Origin: Kitasatospora sp. NA04385
GTDB taxonomy: Bacteria; Actinomycetota; Actinomycetes; Streptomycetales; Streptomycetaceae
Reading direction: 5' to 3'
NCBI RefSeq assembly: GCF_013364235.1
Contig: NZ_CP054919.1
Location: 701,570 to 765,569 of the forward strand
Length of the DNA stretch: 64,000 nucleotides
Shown here: piece after piece, positions 41,526 to 50,456 of the stretch
Numbering within the stretch: position 1 is the stretch's first letter
How the letters are laid out: each line of letters begins with the position of its first letter
Notes under the pieces: model-generated
Seen by the model: the letters and a program-made list of their open reading frames with translations, nothing else
The model's database searches: none
Told to the model about the DNA's origin: nothing
Position numbers and translations under genes: made by a program

Positions 41526-43830
41526 CCGAAGTCCCGTCCGTGAGCAGGACCTTGACCACCTCGATCCGACCGGCCCGCAGGTCGGCCGGGCCGCACGGGG
41601 CCAGCAGGACGTCCCGGCCGGCGGCCCGGAGCCGCTCCAGCACGCCCGCCCAGTCCGGGGTTCCGGTGTCGTCGCCGGTGCTGCCGGAGCCGTCCGCCGG
41701 TTCCGGTACCAGCACCGCCGGCACCAGCACCGCCGGGTCCAGCTGGCCGATCAGCGGATCGCCCTGGTCGGCGGGGGCCGCGGCGGCCGGGTCGTGGTCG
41801 AGCTGGACGGCGCCGAGCAGGTCGCGGAGCGCCTCCGCGGCGGCGTCCCGCACGGTGAGGCCGCTGCCGAGCGTCCAGCGGTACTCGCCGGTGCCGGGGT
41901 CGACGGCCCGGGCCAGCACCACCGGCAAGACGGCGTCGGCGCCACCGAGGCGCAGCAGCTCCGGCTCCAGGCCCAGGTTGCGGGCCGACCGGGTGAGGAA
42001 GGTGAGTTCCGCGTCCGCCCGGAACGCGTCCGACGGCACGGTGTGCGGGGTGAGCCGGCCGCGCAGGGCCAGGCGCAGCGCGTCGTACCCGAGCGCGGTG
42101 CGCAGGCCGCGCACCGCCGCCTCGGCGAGCGTGCCGCCCGCGCCGGTACCGGCGGAGGTGGCCTCGAAGGCCCGGTCGCGGTTGTGCGGGCCGAAGGTGC
42201 GCAGCGCGGCGGTCGGGACGAGCACCGGGGTGCCGGTCAGCAGCGAGGCCGCCGGGCTCCAGGCCCGGACGGCGCCGGACGGCAGGCCGCTGGCGGTGGT
42301 CAGCGACTCCGGCCGGACCCGGGCGACCCCCTCGGCGGCCACCGCACCGTCCGCGTCCACGGTCTCGGCGGTCCGGGGCGGGACGACGTGCTCGACGTAC
42401 ACCTCGGCGGCCCGGTACAGGGCCCGCAGCCGGGCCCCGGCGACGTGGTGGACGTCGGCGGCGGTGACGTCGCGCGGCCGGCCGGGGGCGGGGTGCAGGC
42501 GGACGGTGCCGAGCTTGAGCGGCGTCTGCTGCCAGCCGTCGTCGGCGTAGTCGGCGAACACCCCGGCGCACCGGCCGACCAGCGTCGCGCGGGCGTCCAG
42601 TTCGGCCAGGGCCGCCTCGGAGCCGTCGCCCTCGGGAGCGCGGCCTCCGGCGGCCTCGGCCTCGTCCAGGTCGGCGGCGGTGAGGAGCGGAGCGTCGGCG
42701 GCCGTGAGGGCCGGGCCGTCGGCGGCGGTGAGGGCCGGGCCGTCGGCGGCGTCGGAGGTGCAGCGCGGGCAGCGGGGGTGCGGCAGCAGCGGTTCGCCGG
42801 TCACGTCCAGCGAGTCCATGTCCTGCACCAGCAGCCGGCCGTCGGTCTCGGCCGGGAGCGCGCCGGTGGTCAGCCGGAACACCTCGTAGCCGAGCAGGTT
42901 GCCGAGCATCGCGGCGAGCGGGCCGCCGGGCTCGCGGGTGCCGGGGGTCAGCGGCGCCACCGGGGCGAGGGCGCTCCACAGTTCGGCCGCGTCGCTGGGG
43001 AGGGCGCCGGAGCCGAGGCGCAGCGCGGCGCACGTCCAACAGCCGGTGCGGTCGGCGGACATCAGCGGGCCGATCACCGCGCTGCCGCCGATCGTCCAGG
43101 CGGGGAGCAGCAGGCGGCCCTCGGGGATGCCCTCCTCCAGCAGCCGGGCGGTCCGGCGGGGGCCGGCCGGACCGGTCACCAGCACCACGTCGTAGCCGTC
43201 GAGCCGGGCCCACCCGGAGCCGGGGCGGTCGTCCGCGGCGTCCTCCGGGGCCAGCACGTCGATCGTCACGGGGCAGCCGGACTTGGCCAACTCGGTCGCC
43301 TGCGCCTCGACTTCGGCGAACCCGGCGGACTCGGCCAGGCCGGGCCGGACGCCGATCGCGGCGCAGCCGTTGCGGATCAGGCTGAGTGCGCTCCAGCGGG
43401 CGAGCTCGTCCTCGCCGAGGACGGCGACCCGGGTCTGCCGGAAGCGGTGGAAGCGCTCCTCGGCGTCGCCCGCGTAGTGGTCGACGTACTCGATCTGCGG
43501 GCCGAAGCGGGCGGCGGCCTCGGGGGTGAGCGGCCCGGGGCCCTCGGGGGCGGGGCCGGCGTCGCGGGCGAAGCCGCGGCTGTAGAGGGTGCCGACCAGC
43601 TCGGCGAGCATGGCCCGGTGGTGTTCGCCGAAGCCGCCGCTGATCTCGGCGACGGTGTGGCGGCCGTTCAGGTGCGGCACGATCAGGGAGGCGAAGCGGT
43701 AGCCGTCCTTGGCGGTGAGGCCGAAGCCGCCGTGGGCGTTGTGGAAGAGCACCCCCTCGGGGGTCTGGGTGAACAGTACGTCTCGGCGGATCCGCGGACG
43801 GCTGTCGGCGATCTCCTCGTACGGGGCCAT
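41518..43830 (-). CDS. TOMM leader-binding F protein with degenerate YcaO-like C-terminal half
   Basis: A 770-residue protein. Residues 15-95 (RRDVLFTQTPEGVLFHNAHG, HTVAEISGGFGEHHRAMLAE) form a PqqD-like RiPP recognition element. An E1/ThiF-like region follows (TRVAVLGEDELARWSALSLI) with zinc cysteines CWTC (264-267) and CPRC (354-357), then a thrice-repeated GPALTAAD-type segment (about 364-387). The second half is YcaO-like but lacks catalytic glutamates: EATSAGTGAGGTLAEAAVRG, then LRTALGYDAL, replaces the ERDA motif. It should bind the precursor leader and present it to the two active YcaO enzymes. ATG 43830 lies five bases after the SARP stop. Confidence 0.88.
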   Translation of the reverse strand: MAPYEEIADSRPRIRRDVLFTQTPEGVLFHNAHGGFGLTAKDGYRFASLIVPHLNGRHTVAEISGGFGEHHRAMLAELVGTLYSRGFARDAGPAPEGPGPLTPEAAARFGPQIEYVDHYAGDAEERFHRFRQTRVAVLGEDELARWSALSLIRNGCAAIGVRPGLAESAGFAEVEAQATELAKSGCPVTIDVLAPEDAADDRPGSGWARLDGYDVVLVTGPAGPRRTARLLEEGIPEGRLLLPAWTIGGSAVIGPLMSADRTGCWTCAALRLGSGALPSDAAELWSALAPVAPLTPGTREPGGPLAAMLGNLLGYEVFRLTTGALPAETDGRLLVQDMDSLDVTGEPLLPHPRCPRCTSDAADGPALTAADGPALTAADAPLLTAADLDEAEAAGGRAPEGDGSEAALAELDARATLVGRCAGVFADYADDGWQQTPLKLGTVRLHPAPGRPRDVTAADVHHVAGARLRALYRAAEVYVEHVVPPRTAETVDADGAVAAEGVARVRPESLTTASGLPSGAVRAWSPAASLLTGTPVLVPTAALRTFGPHNRDRAFEATSAGTGAGGTLAEAAVRGLRTALGYDALRLALRGRLTPHTVPSDAFRADAELTFLTRSARNLGLEPELLRLGGADAVLPVVLARAVDPGTGEYRWTLGSGLTVRDAAAEALRDLLGAVQLDHDPAAAAPADQGDPLIGQLDPAVLVPAVLVPEPADGSGSTGDDTGTPDWAGVLERLRAAGRDVLLAPCGPADLRAGRIEVVKVLLTDGTSDV

Positions 43831-43835
43831 GTCCC

Positions 43836-45044
43836 TCACACCTCGCTGGTCAGCAACGACGCGGCCGACTGCCGCACGGACGGGGTTGGATCGGCGCCGG
43901 CATCCGGCCGCGCCGGGTTCGGCTCTTCGGGGGCGCGGGCCCAACTGCCTTCGGCGGCAAGGATGAAGGCCCGCAGTAACTCGTGGACGTGGTAGTGGCC
44001 GTCGGGGCACTCGCGCAGCAGCCCGGCCCCCACCAGGCCCGCCAGGACGACGTCACCCTGCGCGCATCCGGCCAGGGCGCCGGCCGCCGACGTCGTATCC
44101 AGCGCCGCAGCGTCCAGGGGGGCCGCGTCCAGCGGCGCGCCGTCCGTCGGCGCGGGGTTCGCCCCCGGGTTCGCCCCCGAATTCGTCGCCGGGTTCGCCC
44201 CCGGATTCGTCGTCCGGCGTGCCGCCGTTTTCGCGGTCCGGGCCGGTGGGCGCACCGCCTGGACGGTGGGCAGTTCGCCGCGCAGGACGGCCAGTTCGAG
44301 GTTGCGCAGGGCGGTTCCGGGTTCCACACCCAGTTCCTCGCGCAGGTGGTCGCGGACCCGGCGGTATTCGGCGAGGGCGTCGGCGCGCCGCCCGGTCCGG
44401 TGCAGCGCCTCGATGAGCTGCTCCCAGAAGCGTTCGTGTGCCGGGTGCGACCTGGCCAACGGCCAGAGCTCGGAGAGGACTTCGCGACATCGCCCGAGGG
44501 CGAGCTCGATGTCGTAGACCCGTTCGGCGGTGCGCAGCCACTCCTCGGCCAGCCGCGGCACCTCCTCGCGGTGCAGCACGTCGGAGTGCACGTTGCCCAG
44601 CACCGGCAGCTGCCACAGCTCCAACCCGGCGCGCAGCAGGGAGAGTTCCTCTTCCTGGTCGGCGGCGTGGTCGGCCCGGACGAGCAGTTCGCGGAACTCC
44701 AGCAGGTCGAGGGTGCGCGCGTCGGCCGCCATCCGGTAGCCGCCGGGCAGCGCCTCGATGGTGCTGCCGGAGATGCCGTACTTGGCGAACAGCCGGCGCA
44801 GCCGCAGCACGCAGGAGTGCAGGGACGCCTTGGCGGTCGCCGGGATGTCCTCGCCCCAGATCGCGCGCTGCAGCGACTCCACCGGGACGATCACGTTGGG
44901 GCGGGTCAGCAGGACGGCCAACAGCGAGGTGGGCTTGGAGGGTTGGAGAACGGCCGCTTCCCGGCGGTCCGCGATGGCCAGGAGTCCGAGCACTGTGAAC
45001 CTGGTACCGACACCCGCTCCGGCCTGCACTGCCACCACCTGCAC
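43836..45044 (-). CDS. SARP-family pathway activator
   Basis: A 402-residue regulator. The winged-helix DNA-binding domain (about residues 10-105) contains TRFTVLGLLAIADRREAAVL and LQRAIWGEDIPATAKASLHS, then VLRLRRLFAKYGISGSTIEA. The BTAD domain (to about 250) ends HLREELGVEPGTALRNLELA. A Pro/Asn/Ala repeat of NPGANPATNSGANPGANPA type links to a short C-terminal helical part. The GTG at 45044 follows GGAAAGG closely; GTG 45038 or 45035 has better spacing. First gene of the RiPP operon, so it controls both itself and the pathway. Likely targets are the 11-bp-spaced repeats at 27314-27331. Confidence 0.9.
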   Translation of the reverse strand: MQVVAVQAGAGVGTRFTVLGLLAIADRREAAVLQPSKPTSLLAVLLTRPNVIVPVESLQRAIWGEDIPATAKASLHSCVLRLRRLFAKYGISGSTIEALPGGYRMAADARTLDLLEFRELLVRADHAADQEEELSLLRAGLELWQLPVLGNVHSDVLHREEVPRLAEEWLRTAERVYDIELALGRCREVLSELWPLARSHPAHERFWEQLIEALHRTGRRADALAEYRRVRDHLREELGVEPGTALRNLELAVLRGELPTVQAVRPPARTAKTAARRTTNPGANPATNSGANPGANPAPTDGAPLDAAPLDAAALDTTSAAGALAGCAQGDVVLAGLVGAGLLRECPDGHYHVHELLRAFILAAEGSWARAPEEPNPARPDAGADPTPSVRQSAASLLTSEV

Positions 45045-45187
45045 CGCCTTTCCGTGACCACCGCGTCCCGGGCCTGCCCGGACCGCACTCCGACCGGCGG
45101 ACGACACCGCCCCGCACCTGTCCGCGATGGAGCGAAATGCCTGGTAGGCACCTGTTTTCGCCACATCGTCGGACTTGGCAGGCTCAG

Positions 45188-45217
45188 ACCCTAGGAGATG
45201 ACGAAACGTCAAGTCAA
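45188..45217 (-). promoter_or_regulatory. Promoter of the SARP gene and RiPP operon
   Basis: On the minus strand, TTGACT (45217-45212) and TAGGGT (45193-45188) are separated by 18 bases. This is the best housekeeping-type promoter in the cluster and gives a leader of about 140 bases before the GTG start. Two palindromes overlap the -35 box and the spacer. Confidence 0.6.
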
Positions 45218-45226
45218 CGCATTGAC
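45199..45226. promoter_or_regulatory. Two adjacent palindromes overlapping the RiPP operon promoter
   Basis: TGACG-N3-CGTCA (45199-45211) lies in the promoter spacer. GTCAA-N4-TTGAC (45213-45226) covers the -35 box. Only one base separates them. A bound repressor would block polymerase. Confidence 0.6.
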
Positions 45227-45542
45227 AAGGGAGTTGGTAGGCCTTCGCTCGACATTCACTTGAGCGCACACCAGCAACGCAAATCCGGTGAACCCCGGCA
45301 TCCCTCCGCGTGACATCCGGGCGACCGATCGGAGGGCCTCGCGACGACAGCCACGCCCGTCCCACCACCGGAGCCCCGACCCACCACCGGGGTCCCGGCC
45401 GGCCGTTCGGGCCCTGCGGCCGGGGCCGTTCGGCCCTTCCGGGCGTCCGGCGCGGGTGTGGACAGTGACCCCAGGTCAGCGATGTGTCCGGTCCGCGCGG
45501 CGGGCCGATCGGGTGGGCGCGGGTGCCCAGGAAGGCCGTGTG

Positions 45543-46061
45543 ATGGAATCCGACGAGGTCATGCTGGCTGTCCGGCTCACCACCGCGGAGCGGACGCTGC
45601 TGCGCCGCCTGGCGCACGGCCACCGCGGCGACGTGTCCGAGGTGGTGGCGGACGCCCTGTTGGACGTGCTGCCCGCGCTGCTCGCCCAGGACCCGCCCCG
45701 ACTCGCCGAGCAGCTGGGCCGGTTCGCCCCGTGCGCGGTGACGGTCTGGCTGCCGCCGGAACTCGCCGAACTGCTCCCGGCCCTCGCCGCCCACCTGGCG
45801 CCCCCGGAGCACGCTGCGCACCCGGAACACCCGGAGCGCCCGACCCGGCCGTCCCCGCCGCCAGCGCCGCCCACCCCCTGCGCCGCGCTGGGCACCGCCC
45901 TACGGCTGTGGCTGCGCCAGGACCCGGCCCGCCTGGCCGCCGGCCTGCACGCCCTGCACGGCGGTGTCGACCAGTCGCACTCGTACCACCACAGCCACGC
46001 CCACGCCCACCCCCGCTCCGATGCGCCCACGCACCCGCGCCTCCGCCCCCTCGCCGCCTGA
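45543..46061 (+). CDS. Small hypothetical protein, Pro/His-rich
   Basis: A 172-residue protein I do not recognise. ATG 45543 follows AGGAAGG. Residues 1-80 are helical: [20 protein letters not shown], then [20 protein letters not shown]; this resembles a short ribbon-helix-helix or regulatory helix bundle, but weakly. A proline-rich middle and a histidine-rich end ([12 protein letters not shown]) follow and may bind metal. It stands between the RiPP cluster and the cytochrome oxidase gene and is separated from the latter by 335 bases, so it is probably its own unit. Confidence 0.6.
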   Translation: MESDEVMLAVRLTTAERTLLRRLAHGHRGDVSEVVADALLDVLPALLAQDPPRLAEQLGRFAPCAVTVWLPPELAELLPALAAHLAPPEHAAHPEHPERPTRPSPPPAPPTPCAALGTALRLWLRQDPARLAAGLHALHGGVDQSHSYHHSHAHAHPRSDAPTHPRLRPLAA

Positions 46062-46396
46062 GCACGGAAGCCGGACCCGGGCCGAACCCAGACCGGACGC
46101 AGGCCGGGCCGAACGCAGGCCGGACCCGGGCCGAACGCGGGCCGAATGCGGGCCGGACGCGAGGTGCCCCCGTCCGACCAGGGCCTTTCGGCGCGGGGCG
46201 GCTCCGAGACCGGGGCCCTCGGGCCGCCGCGGGCGGGACCATCGGCCCTGGGGCGGCGGGTCGGCCGCGAACGAGCATGGAGCGCCGCCGCTCGGCAGGG
46301 GTCGTGCCACCCCCGGACGCCTCCCCCGCCGAGCGGTCGGCGCACGCCGGGCCCCGCCGGGCCCGGCCCAGGACGCAGCACGAAGGAGGGCGGCCG
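46062..46396. other. Leader region of the cytochrome oxidase gene
   Basis: 335 bases. The first hundred hold an 11-bp tandem repeat (46070-46162). The rest is GC-rich upstream DNA ending in the GAAGGAGGG ribosome binding site. I see no small gene. Confidence 0.5.
46070..46162. repeat. 11-bp tandem repeat upstream of ctaD
   Basis: Eight units of GCCGRAC-SCGG type, in phase apart from one five-base insertion at 46103-46107. The period is close to one helical turn. Confidence 0.75.
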
Positions 46397-48178
46397 ATGG
46401 CTGCCATCGAGGCGAGTCGGGGCACGGCCGAGGCCGCGCCGCGACGCACACCGGGCAGCACGCTGGTGCGACTGCTCACCACGACCGATCACAAGACGAT
46501 CGGCACCATGTATCTGGTCACGGCGTTCGCGTTCTTCCTGGTCGGCGGCGTGCTCGCCCTGGTCATGCGCGCCGAACTGGCCAGGCCGGGAACGCAGTTG
46601 CTCTCCAACGAGCAGTTCAACCAGGCGTTCACCATGCACGGTTCGATCATGCTGCTGCTGTTCGCGATGCCGCTGTTCACCGGCTTCGCGAACTGGATGA
46701 TGCCGCTGCAGATCGGCGCCCCGGACGTGGCGTTCCCCCGGCTGAACGCGCTCGCGTACTGGATGTTCCTGTTCGGCTCGCTGATCGCCGCCGCCGGGTT
46801 CCTCACCCCGCAGGGCGCGGCGGACTTCGGCTGGTTCGCCTACGCGCCGCTGAGCGACGCGGTGCACTCACCGGGCATCGGCGCCGACATGTGGATCATG
46901 GGTGTGGCGTTCGGCGGCTTCGGCAGCGTGCTGGGCGCGGTCAACTTCATCACCACGATCATCTGCCTGCGCGCACCGGGCCTGACCATGTTCCGGATGT
47001 CGATCTTCACCTGGAACGTGCTGCTGACCTCGCTGCTGGTCCTGATGATCTTCCCGGTGCTGGCCGCCGCGCTGTTCGCACTCGAAGCCGACCGCAAGTT
47101 CGGCGCGCACGTCTTCGACCCGGCCAACGGCGGGGCGATGCTCTGGCAGCACCTGTTCTGGTTCTTCGGCCACCCCGAGGTGTACGTGCTGGCCCTGCCG
47201 TTCTTCGGGATCGTGTCCGAGATCATCCCGGTGTTCAGCCGCAAGCCGATGTTCGGCTACTCCGGCCTGATCGCCGCCACCATCGCCATCGCCGGCCTCT
47301 CGGTCACCGTCTGGGCGCACCACATGTACGTGACCGGACAGGTCCTGCTGCCGTTCTTCTCCTTCATGACCTTCCTGATCGCCGTCCCGACCGGCGTGAA
47401 GTTCTTCAACTGGGTCGGCACCATGTGGAAGGGCTCGCTGAGCTTCGAGACGCCGATGCTGTGGGTGACGGGCTTCCTGGTCACCTTCCTGTTCGGCGGC
47501 CTGACCGGCGTGCTGCTGGCCGCCCCGCCGCTGGACTTCCACGTCTCCGACTCGTACTTCGTCGTCGCGCACTTCCACTACACGCTGTTCGGGACGGTGG
47601 TGTACGCGATGATGGCGGGCTTCCACTTCTGGTGGCCCAAGATGACCGGGCGGATGCTGGACGAACGCCTCGGCCGGATCTGCTTCTGGACGCTCACCAT
47701 CGGCTTCCACACCACCTTCCTCGTCCAGCACTGGCTGGGCGCCGAGGGCATGCCGCGCCGCTACGCCGACTACCTGGCCTCGGACGGCTTCACCACGCTG
47801 AACACCGTCTCCACCATCGGCTCCTTCCTGCTCGGCCTGTCGATCCTGCCGTTCCTCTACAACGTCTGGAAGACCGCCAAGTACGGCGAGAAGGTCGAGA
47901 CCGACGACCCGTGGGGCTGGGGCCGCTCGCTGGAGTGGGCCACCTCCTGCCCGCCGCCCCGGCACAACTTCACCACCCTGCCGCGGATCCGCTCCGAATC
48001 CCCGGCGTTCGACCTGCACCACCCCGACATCGCCGCCGCCGACCACCTGGACAACCACGGCGCCCCGGCCCCGCACCTGGACGGCGTCACCCCGGCCCGG
48101 TACGACCGGCCGGTGCAGGAGCGGCCCCGGGGGGCCGTGGCGGAGGCACCGCAGCACCCCGCCCCGCCCACCGACTGA
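46397..48178 (+). CDS. ctaD: Cytochrome c oxidase subunit I, unlinked paralogue
   Basis: A 593-residue, twelve-helix haem-copper oxidase subunit that reduces oxygen and pumps protons. Visible ligands: His81 (TMHGS, haem a), CuB ligand His259 with Tyr263 (HPEVY), His308/His309 (AHHMY), and His392 and His394 (AHFHY) for haem a3 and haem a. It opens [20 protein letters not shown]. The C-terminal 60 residues are hydrophilic. No subunit II, III or assembly genes are near, so this is a second copy that must use partners from elsewhere. ATG 46397 follows GAAGGAGGG. Confidence 0.96.
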   Translation: MAAIEASRGTAEAAPRRTPGSTLVRLLTTTDHKTIGTMYLVTAFAFFLVGGVLALVMRAELARPGTQLLSNEQFNQAFTMHGSIMLLLFAMPLFTGFANWMMPLQIGAPDVAFPRLNALAYWMFLFGSLIAAAGFLTPQGAADFGWFAYAPLSDAVHSPGIGADMWIMGVAFGGFGSVLGAVNFITTIICLRAPGLTMFRMSIFTWNVLLTSLLVLMIFPVLAAALFALEADRKFGAHVFDPANGGAMLWQHLFWFFGHPEVYVLALPFFGIVSEIIPVFSRKPMFGYSGLIAATIAIAGLSVTVWAHHMYVTGQVLLPFFSFMTFLIAVPTGVKFFNWVGTMWKGSLSFETPMLWVTGFLVTFLFGGLTGVLLAAPPLDFHVSDSYFVVAHFHYTLFGTVVYAMMAGFHFWWPKMTGRMLDERLGRICFWTLTIGFHTTFLVQHWLGAEGMPRRYADYLASDGFTTLNTVSTIGSFLLGLSILPFLYNVWKTAKYGEKVETDDPWGWGRSLEWATSCPPPRHNFTTLPRIRSESPAFDLHHPDIAAADHLDNHGAPAPHLDGVTPARYDRPVQERPRGAVAEAPQHPAPPTD

Positions 48179-48218
48179 CCGGCCCTCAGCCGCCGCCCCC
48201 GCCCCCAACGCCCCGTCA

Positions 48219-48253
48219 CCCGACACCCGACACCCGACACCCGACACCCGACA
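48219..48253. repeat. CCCGACA 7-bp tandem repeat, five units
   Basis: Five exact copies in the 104-base gap between ctaD and the next gene. Length variation between strains would be expected. Confidence 0.85.
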
Positions 48254-48282
48254 CCCCGGACGTTCCTGGAGGTCGAACCACC

Positions 48283-48897
48283 GTGGCCCACCCCGTCCTC
48301 GCCCTCGGCACCGCCGCGCTGACCGCCGCCAGCAGCGCCTGGTACCTGCCCGCGCTGCTCGACCTGCGGGCCGGGCCGGACCGTCCGCGCGCCAGCCGGT
48401 TGGCGGCCGCCGCCTGCCTGGTCTGGTGGTCCGCCCTGGCCGCGACCGCGCTGCTGCTCACCACCCCGCTGCCCTGGCAGCTCCCGCTCGGCGCCGCCCT
48501 GACCGGCGCCCTCACCGCCACCGCGCTGCGCTGCGCGGCGGGCGCCGAACACCGTGCCGACCAGCACGAGCAGGCGCTCGTCTGGAACGCCCTGCTGCCC
48601 ACCGAACCCCCACCGCCCGCCGCCACCCGATCCCCCGCCACCCAATCCGCCACCGTCCGACCCGCCCCCACCCGGCCCGCCGCCACCGACCGGCCCGCCG
48701 CCACCGACCGGCCGGCCCCGGCCTCCGTCCGGCTCACCGCGGGCCTGGCCGCCGCCGCGGCCGTCGTCTCGGCCGCCGCCACGCTGTTCGCGGGCCGCCC
48801 GGGCCCGACCGGACCGGCGGTGCTGACGGTGGCCGCCTCGGTCGGGCTGTGCCTGCTGATCCTGCTGGTCTCCCTGCACCGCCCCCGCCCGCACTGA
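48283..48897 (+). CDS. Hypothetical membrane protein downstream of ctaD
   Basis: A 204-residue protein starting GTG 48283 after GGAGG. Five hydrophobic segments are visible (ALTAASSAWYLPALLDL, AAAACLVWWSALAATALLLT, LPLGAALTGALTATAL, AGLAAAAAVVSAAATLFAG, LTVAASVGLCLLILLVSL). A Pro/Thr/Ala linker of PAATDRPAATDRPAPA type lies between segments three and four. No family was recognised. Its position 104 bases after ctaD suggests co-transcription; an accessory role at the oxidase is possible but unproven. Confidence 0.7.
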   Translation: MAHPVLALGTAALTAASSAWYLPALLDLRAGPDRPRASRLAAAACLVWWSALAATALLLTTPLPWQLPLGAALTGALTATALRCAAGAEHRADQHEQALVWNALLPTEPPPPAATRSPATQSATVRPAPTRPAATDRPAATDRPAPASVRLTAGLAAAAAVVSAAATLFAGRPGPTGPAVLTVAASVGLCLLILLVSLHRPRPH

Positions 48898-48921
48898 CCG
48901 CCCCCGGAAGGAGCACCCGCC

Positions 48922-49647
48922 GTGTCCGTCCCGCCCCTCTCCCCGTCCCCGGACTCGCCCGCCCCGTCCAAGGACCCGCTCGCCCTCGCCCGCACCGGAA
49001 TCACCGCCGCCGCCCGGGACGCCTCCGCGCTGGTCGAGGCGATCCGGGTCCGGCTCACCACGGGGCCGGAACGCGTCCTCGCCCAGGTCAACGCGGAGGT
49101 GGACGGGCGCCGGGTCCGGGTCCAGCTCGCGGCGCGCACCGCGGGCGAGGCCGCCGAGCGGCTCGCGGACGGGCTGCGCCAACGCGTCCGCACCGTCTCC
49201 GCGAACTGGCGCCCCCGCCCCTGGCCGGGTGCGGCGCCGACCCCGCCGGTGTCCTTCTCGACCCGGATCGTCCGGGTCAAGTCGCCTTCCCTGGTGTGGT
49301 GTTCACCCGACGCGGCGATCCGCACCCTGGACGCGATGGACTACGACATCCACCTGTTCACCGACCCGGCCACCGAGACCGACGCCGTGGTCCACCGCAT
49401 CGGCCCCACCGGCTACCGCCTGACCCGCACCCTCCCGGCCGCGCCGCCCCGCCACCCGGCGGCCCCGCTCACCCTCGGCCCGCACCCCGCCCCGCCCCTC
49501 ACCGACCGGGAGGCCGCCGACCGGCTGACCGCCGCCGACCTCCCCTACCTGTTCTACGCCGACCCCCGCACCCACCGCGGCCGCGTCCTCTACCGCCGTC
49601 TCGACGGCCACCTCGCCCTCCTCGCCCCGGCCACCGCGCCCGCCTGA
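48922..49647 (+). CDS. HPF/RaiA C-terminal-domain protein, duplicated domain
   Basis: A 241-residue protein. Residues 25-105 are a divergent RaiA-like N-terminal part (LARTGITAAARDASALVEAI). Residues about 112-172 (TRIVRVKSPSLVWCSPDAAI, RTLDAMDYDIHLFTDPATET) match the C-terminal dimerisation domain of long hibernation-promoting factors. A second, shorter copy follows (LPYLFYADPRTHRGRVLYRR, LDGHLALLAP). Long HPFs pair ribosomes in resting cells. Unlike the housekeeping HPF, this one carries two C-terminal-type domains. GTG 48922 follows GGAAGGAG. Near an alternative oxidase subunit, it may belong to a hypoxia or dormancy set. Confidence 0.75.
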   Translation: MSVPPLSPSPDSPAPSKDPLALARTGITAAARDASALVEAIRVRLTTGPERVLAQVNAEVDGRRVRVQLAARTAGEAAERLADGLRQRVRTVSANWRPRPWPGAAPTPPVSFSTRIVRVKSPSLVWCSPDAAIRTLDAMDYDIHLFTDPATETDAVVHRIGPTGYRLTRTLPAAPPRHPAAPLTLGPHPAPPLTDREAADRLTAADLPYLFYADPRTHRGRVLYRRLDGHLALLAPATAPA

Positions 49648-49736
49648 GAACCCGCACACCGCGCCCACCCGAAAAGCGCCGCCCCGCCCGAAAAACCGCG
49701 CGCCGCGCCCCGCCGCCTCCGTTAGGGTCCCGGGGC

Positions 49737-50444
49737 ATGGGGGAACACCAGCGCATCACCGTGCACCGGGTCCGCACGGGCACCCGCGAGTACCGGGTCG
49801 TCCGCTCGGCGCCGGGCCCGGGGCGGCTGGCGCTGCGGGACGAGTACTACTGGCTGACGCTGTACGCGGACCGCGCGGGCCTGACCCGGCTGCTCGCCCT
49901 GTGGTCGCTGGCGGCCCGCTCCCCGCACACGCTGCTGCACCTGCCGCTGCGCGGACAGCCGATGCCGGCCGGGCTGCCGACCACGCCGATGCACGAGAAC
50001 GGGCCGGCGGGGCTGGACCTCGTCCTGGCCCACCACTCACTGCAGTTCCGCCCCGGCGCCTGGAAGGAGGTCCGCGCCCGCCTCGGCCCGGGCCACCCGC
50101 AGACCACCGGCACCCCGGACGGCGACTTCCCGGCCGGAGGCCGGTTCGCCGAGCGCTTCCACCACGCCGACTTCCGCGACCACCTGCACTTCGCGTCCGC
50201 CGCCGGCACCCTCTTCGTCACCGCCAGCGCCCCGGCCTTCCGCGACAGCGGCGCCGCCCTCCACGCCCTGCGCGCCGAGGCCCCGGCGGTCCACCACCGC
50301 CACCACCGCCACCACCCGGGCGCCGCCGCCCGCCACCACGAGTGCGTCGAGCTCTCCACCGCCCCCACCCGCTGTCCCACCGGCCACGCGCCCCGGCTCC
50401 CGGGCGTCCTGCACGTGCAGTACTGCCCGGCGTGGGAGTACTGA
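49737..50444 (+). CDS. Hypothetical cytoplasmic protein with His-rich segment
   Basis: A 235-residue protein without recognised family. It begins ITVHRVRTGTREYRVVRSAP and contains LRDEYYWLTLYADRAGLTRL, a central basic-acidic domain, and a run HHRHHRHHPGAAARHH (about residues 190-205) that may bind metal. The last 40 residues have two cysteines. ATG 49737 lacks a strong RBS; TTAGGGT 12-18 bases upstream may be a -10 box, which would make the transcript nearly leaderless. It converges on corA, 12 bases away. Confidence 0.6.
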   Translation: MGEHQRITVHRVRTGTREYRVVRSAPGPGRLALRDEYYWLTLYADRAGLTRLLALWSLAARSPHTLLHLPLRGQPMPAGLPTTPMHENGPAGLDLVLAHHSLQFRPGAWKEVRARLGPGHPQTTGTPDGDFPAGGRFAERFHHADFRDHLHFASAAGTLFVTASAPAFRDSGAALHALRAEAPAVHHRHHRHHPGAAARHHECVELSTAPTRCPTGHAPRLPGVLHVQYCPAWEY

Positions 50445-50456
50445 ACTCCCTTTCGG

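Larger units (their letters stand above)
45045..45542. other. Divergent control region of the RiPP operon
   Basis: 498 bases. The left part holds the SARP promoter and two palindromes (45199-45211, 45213-45226). The rest, 45245-45542, is upstream of a small unknown gene; I see no clear promoter or repeat there. Confidence 0.55.

Noticed and set aside
27473..45044. Classical macrocyclic thiopeptide cluster
   Set aside because: A second SpaB_C-type protein for pyridine formation was not found, so I do not claim a macrocycle.
48426..50444. A 672-codon plus-strand frame spanning three genes
   Set aside because: Only its end (49737-50444) looks coding; the earlier part is out of frame with two genes that have good starts.
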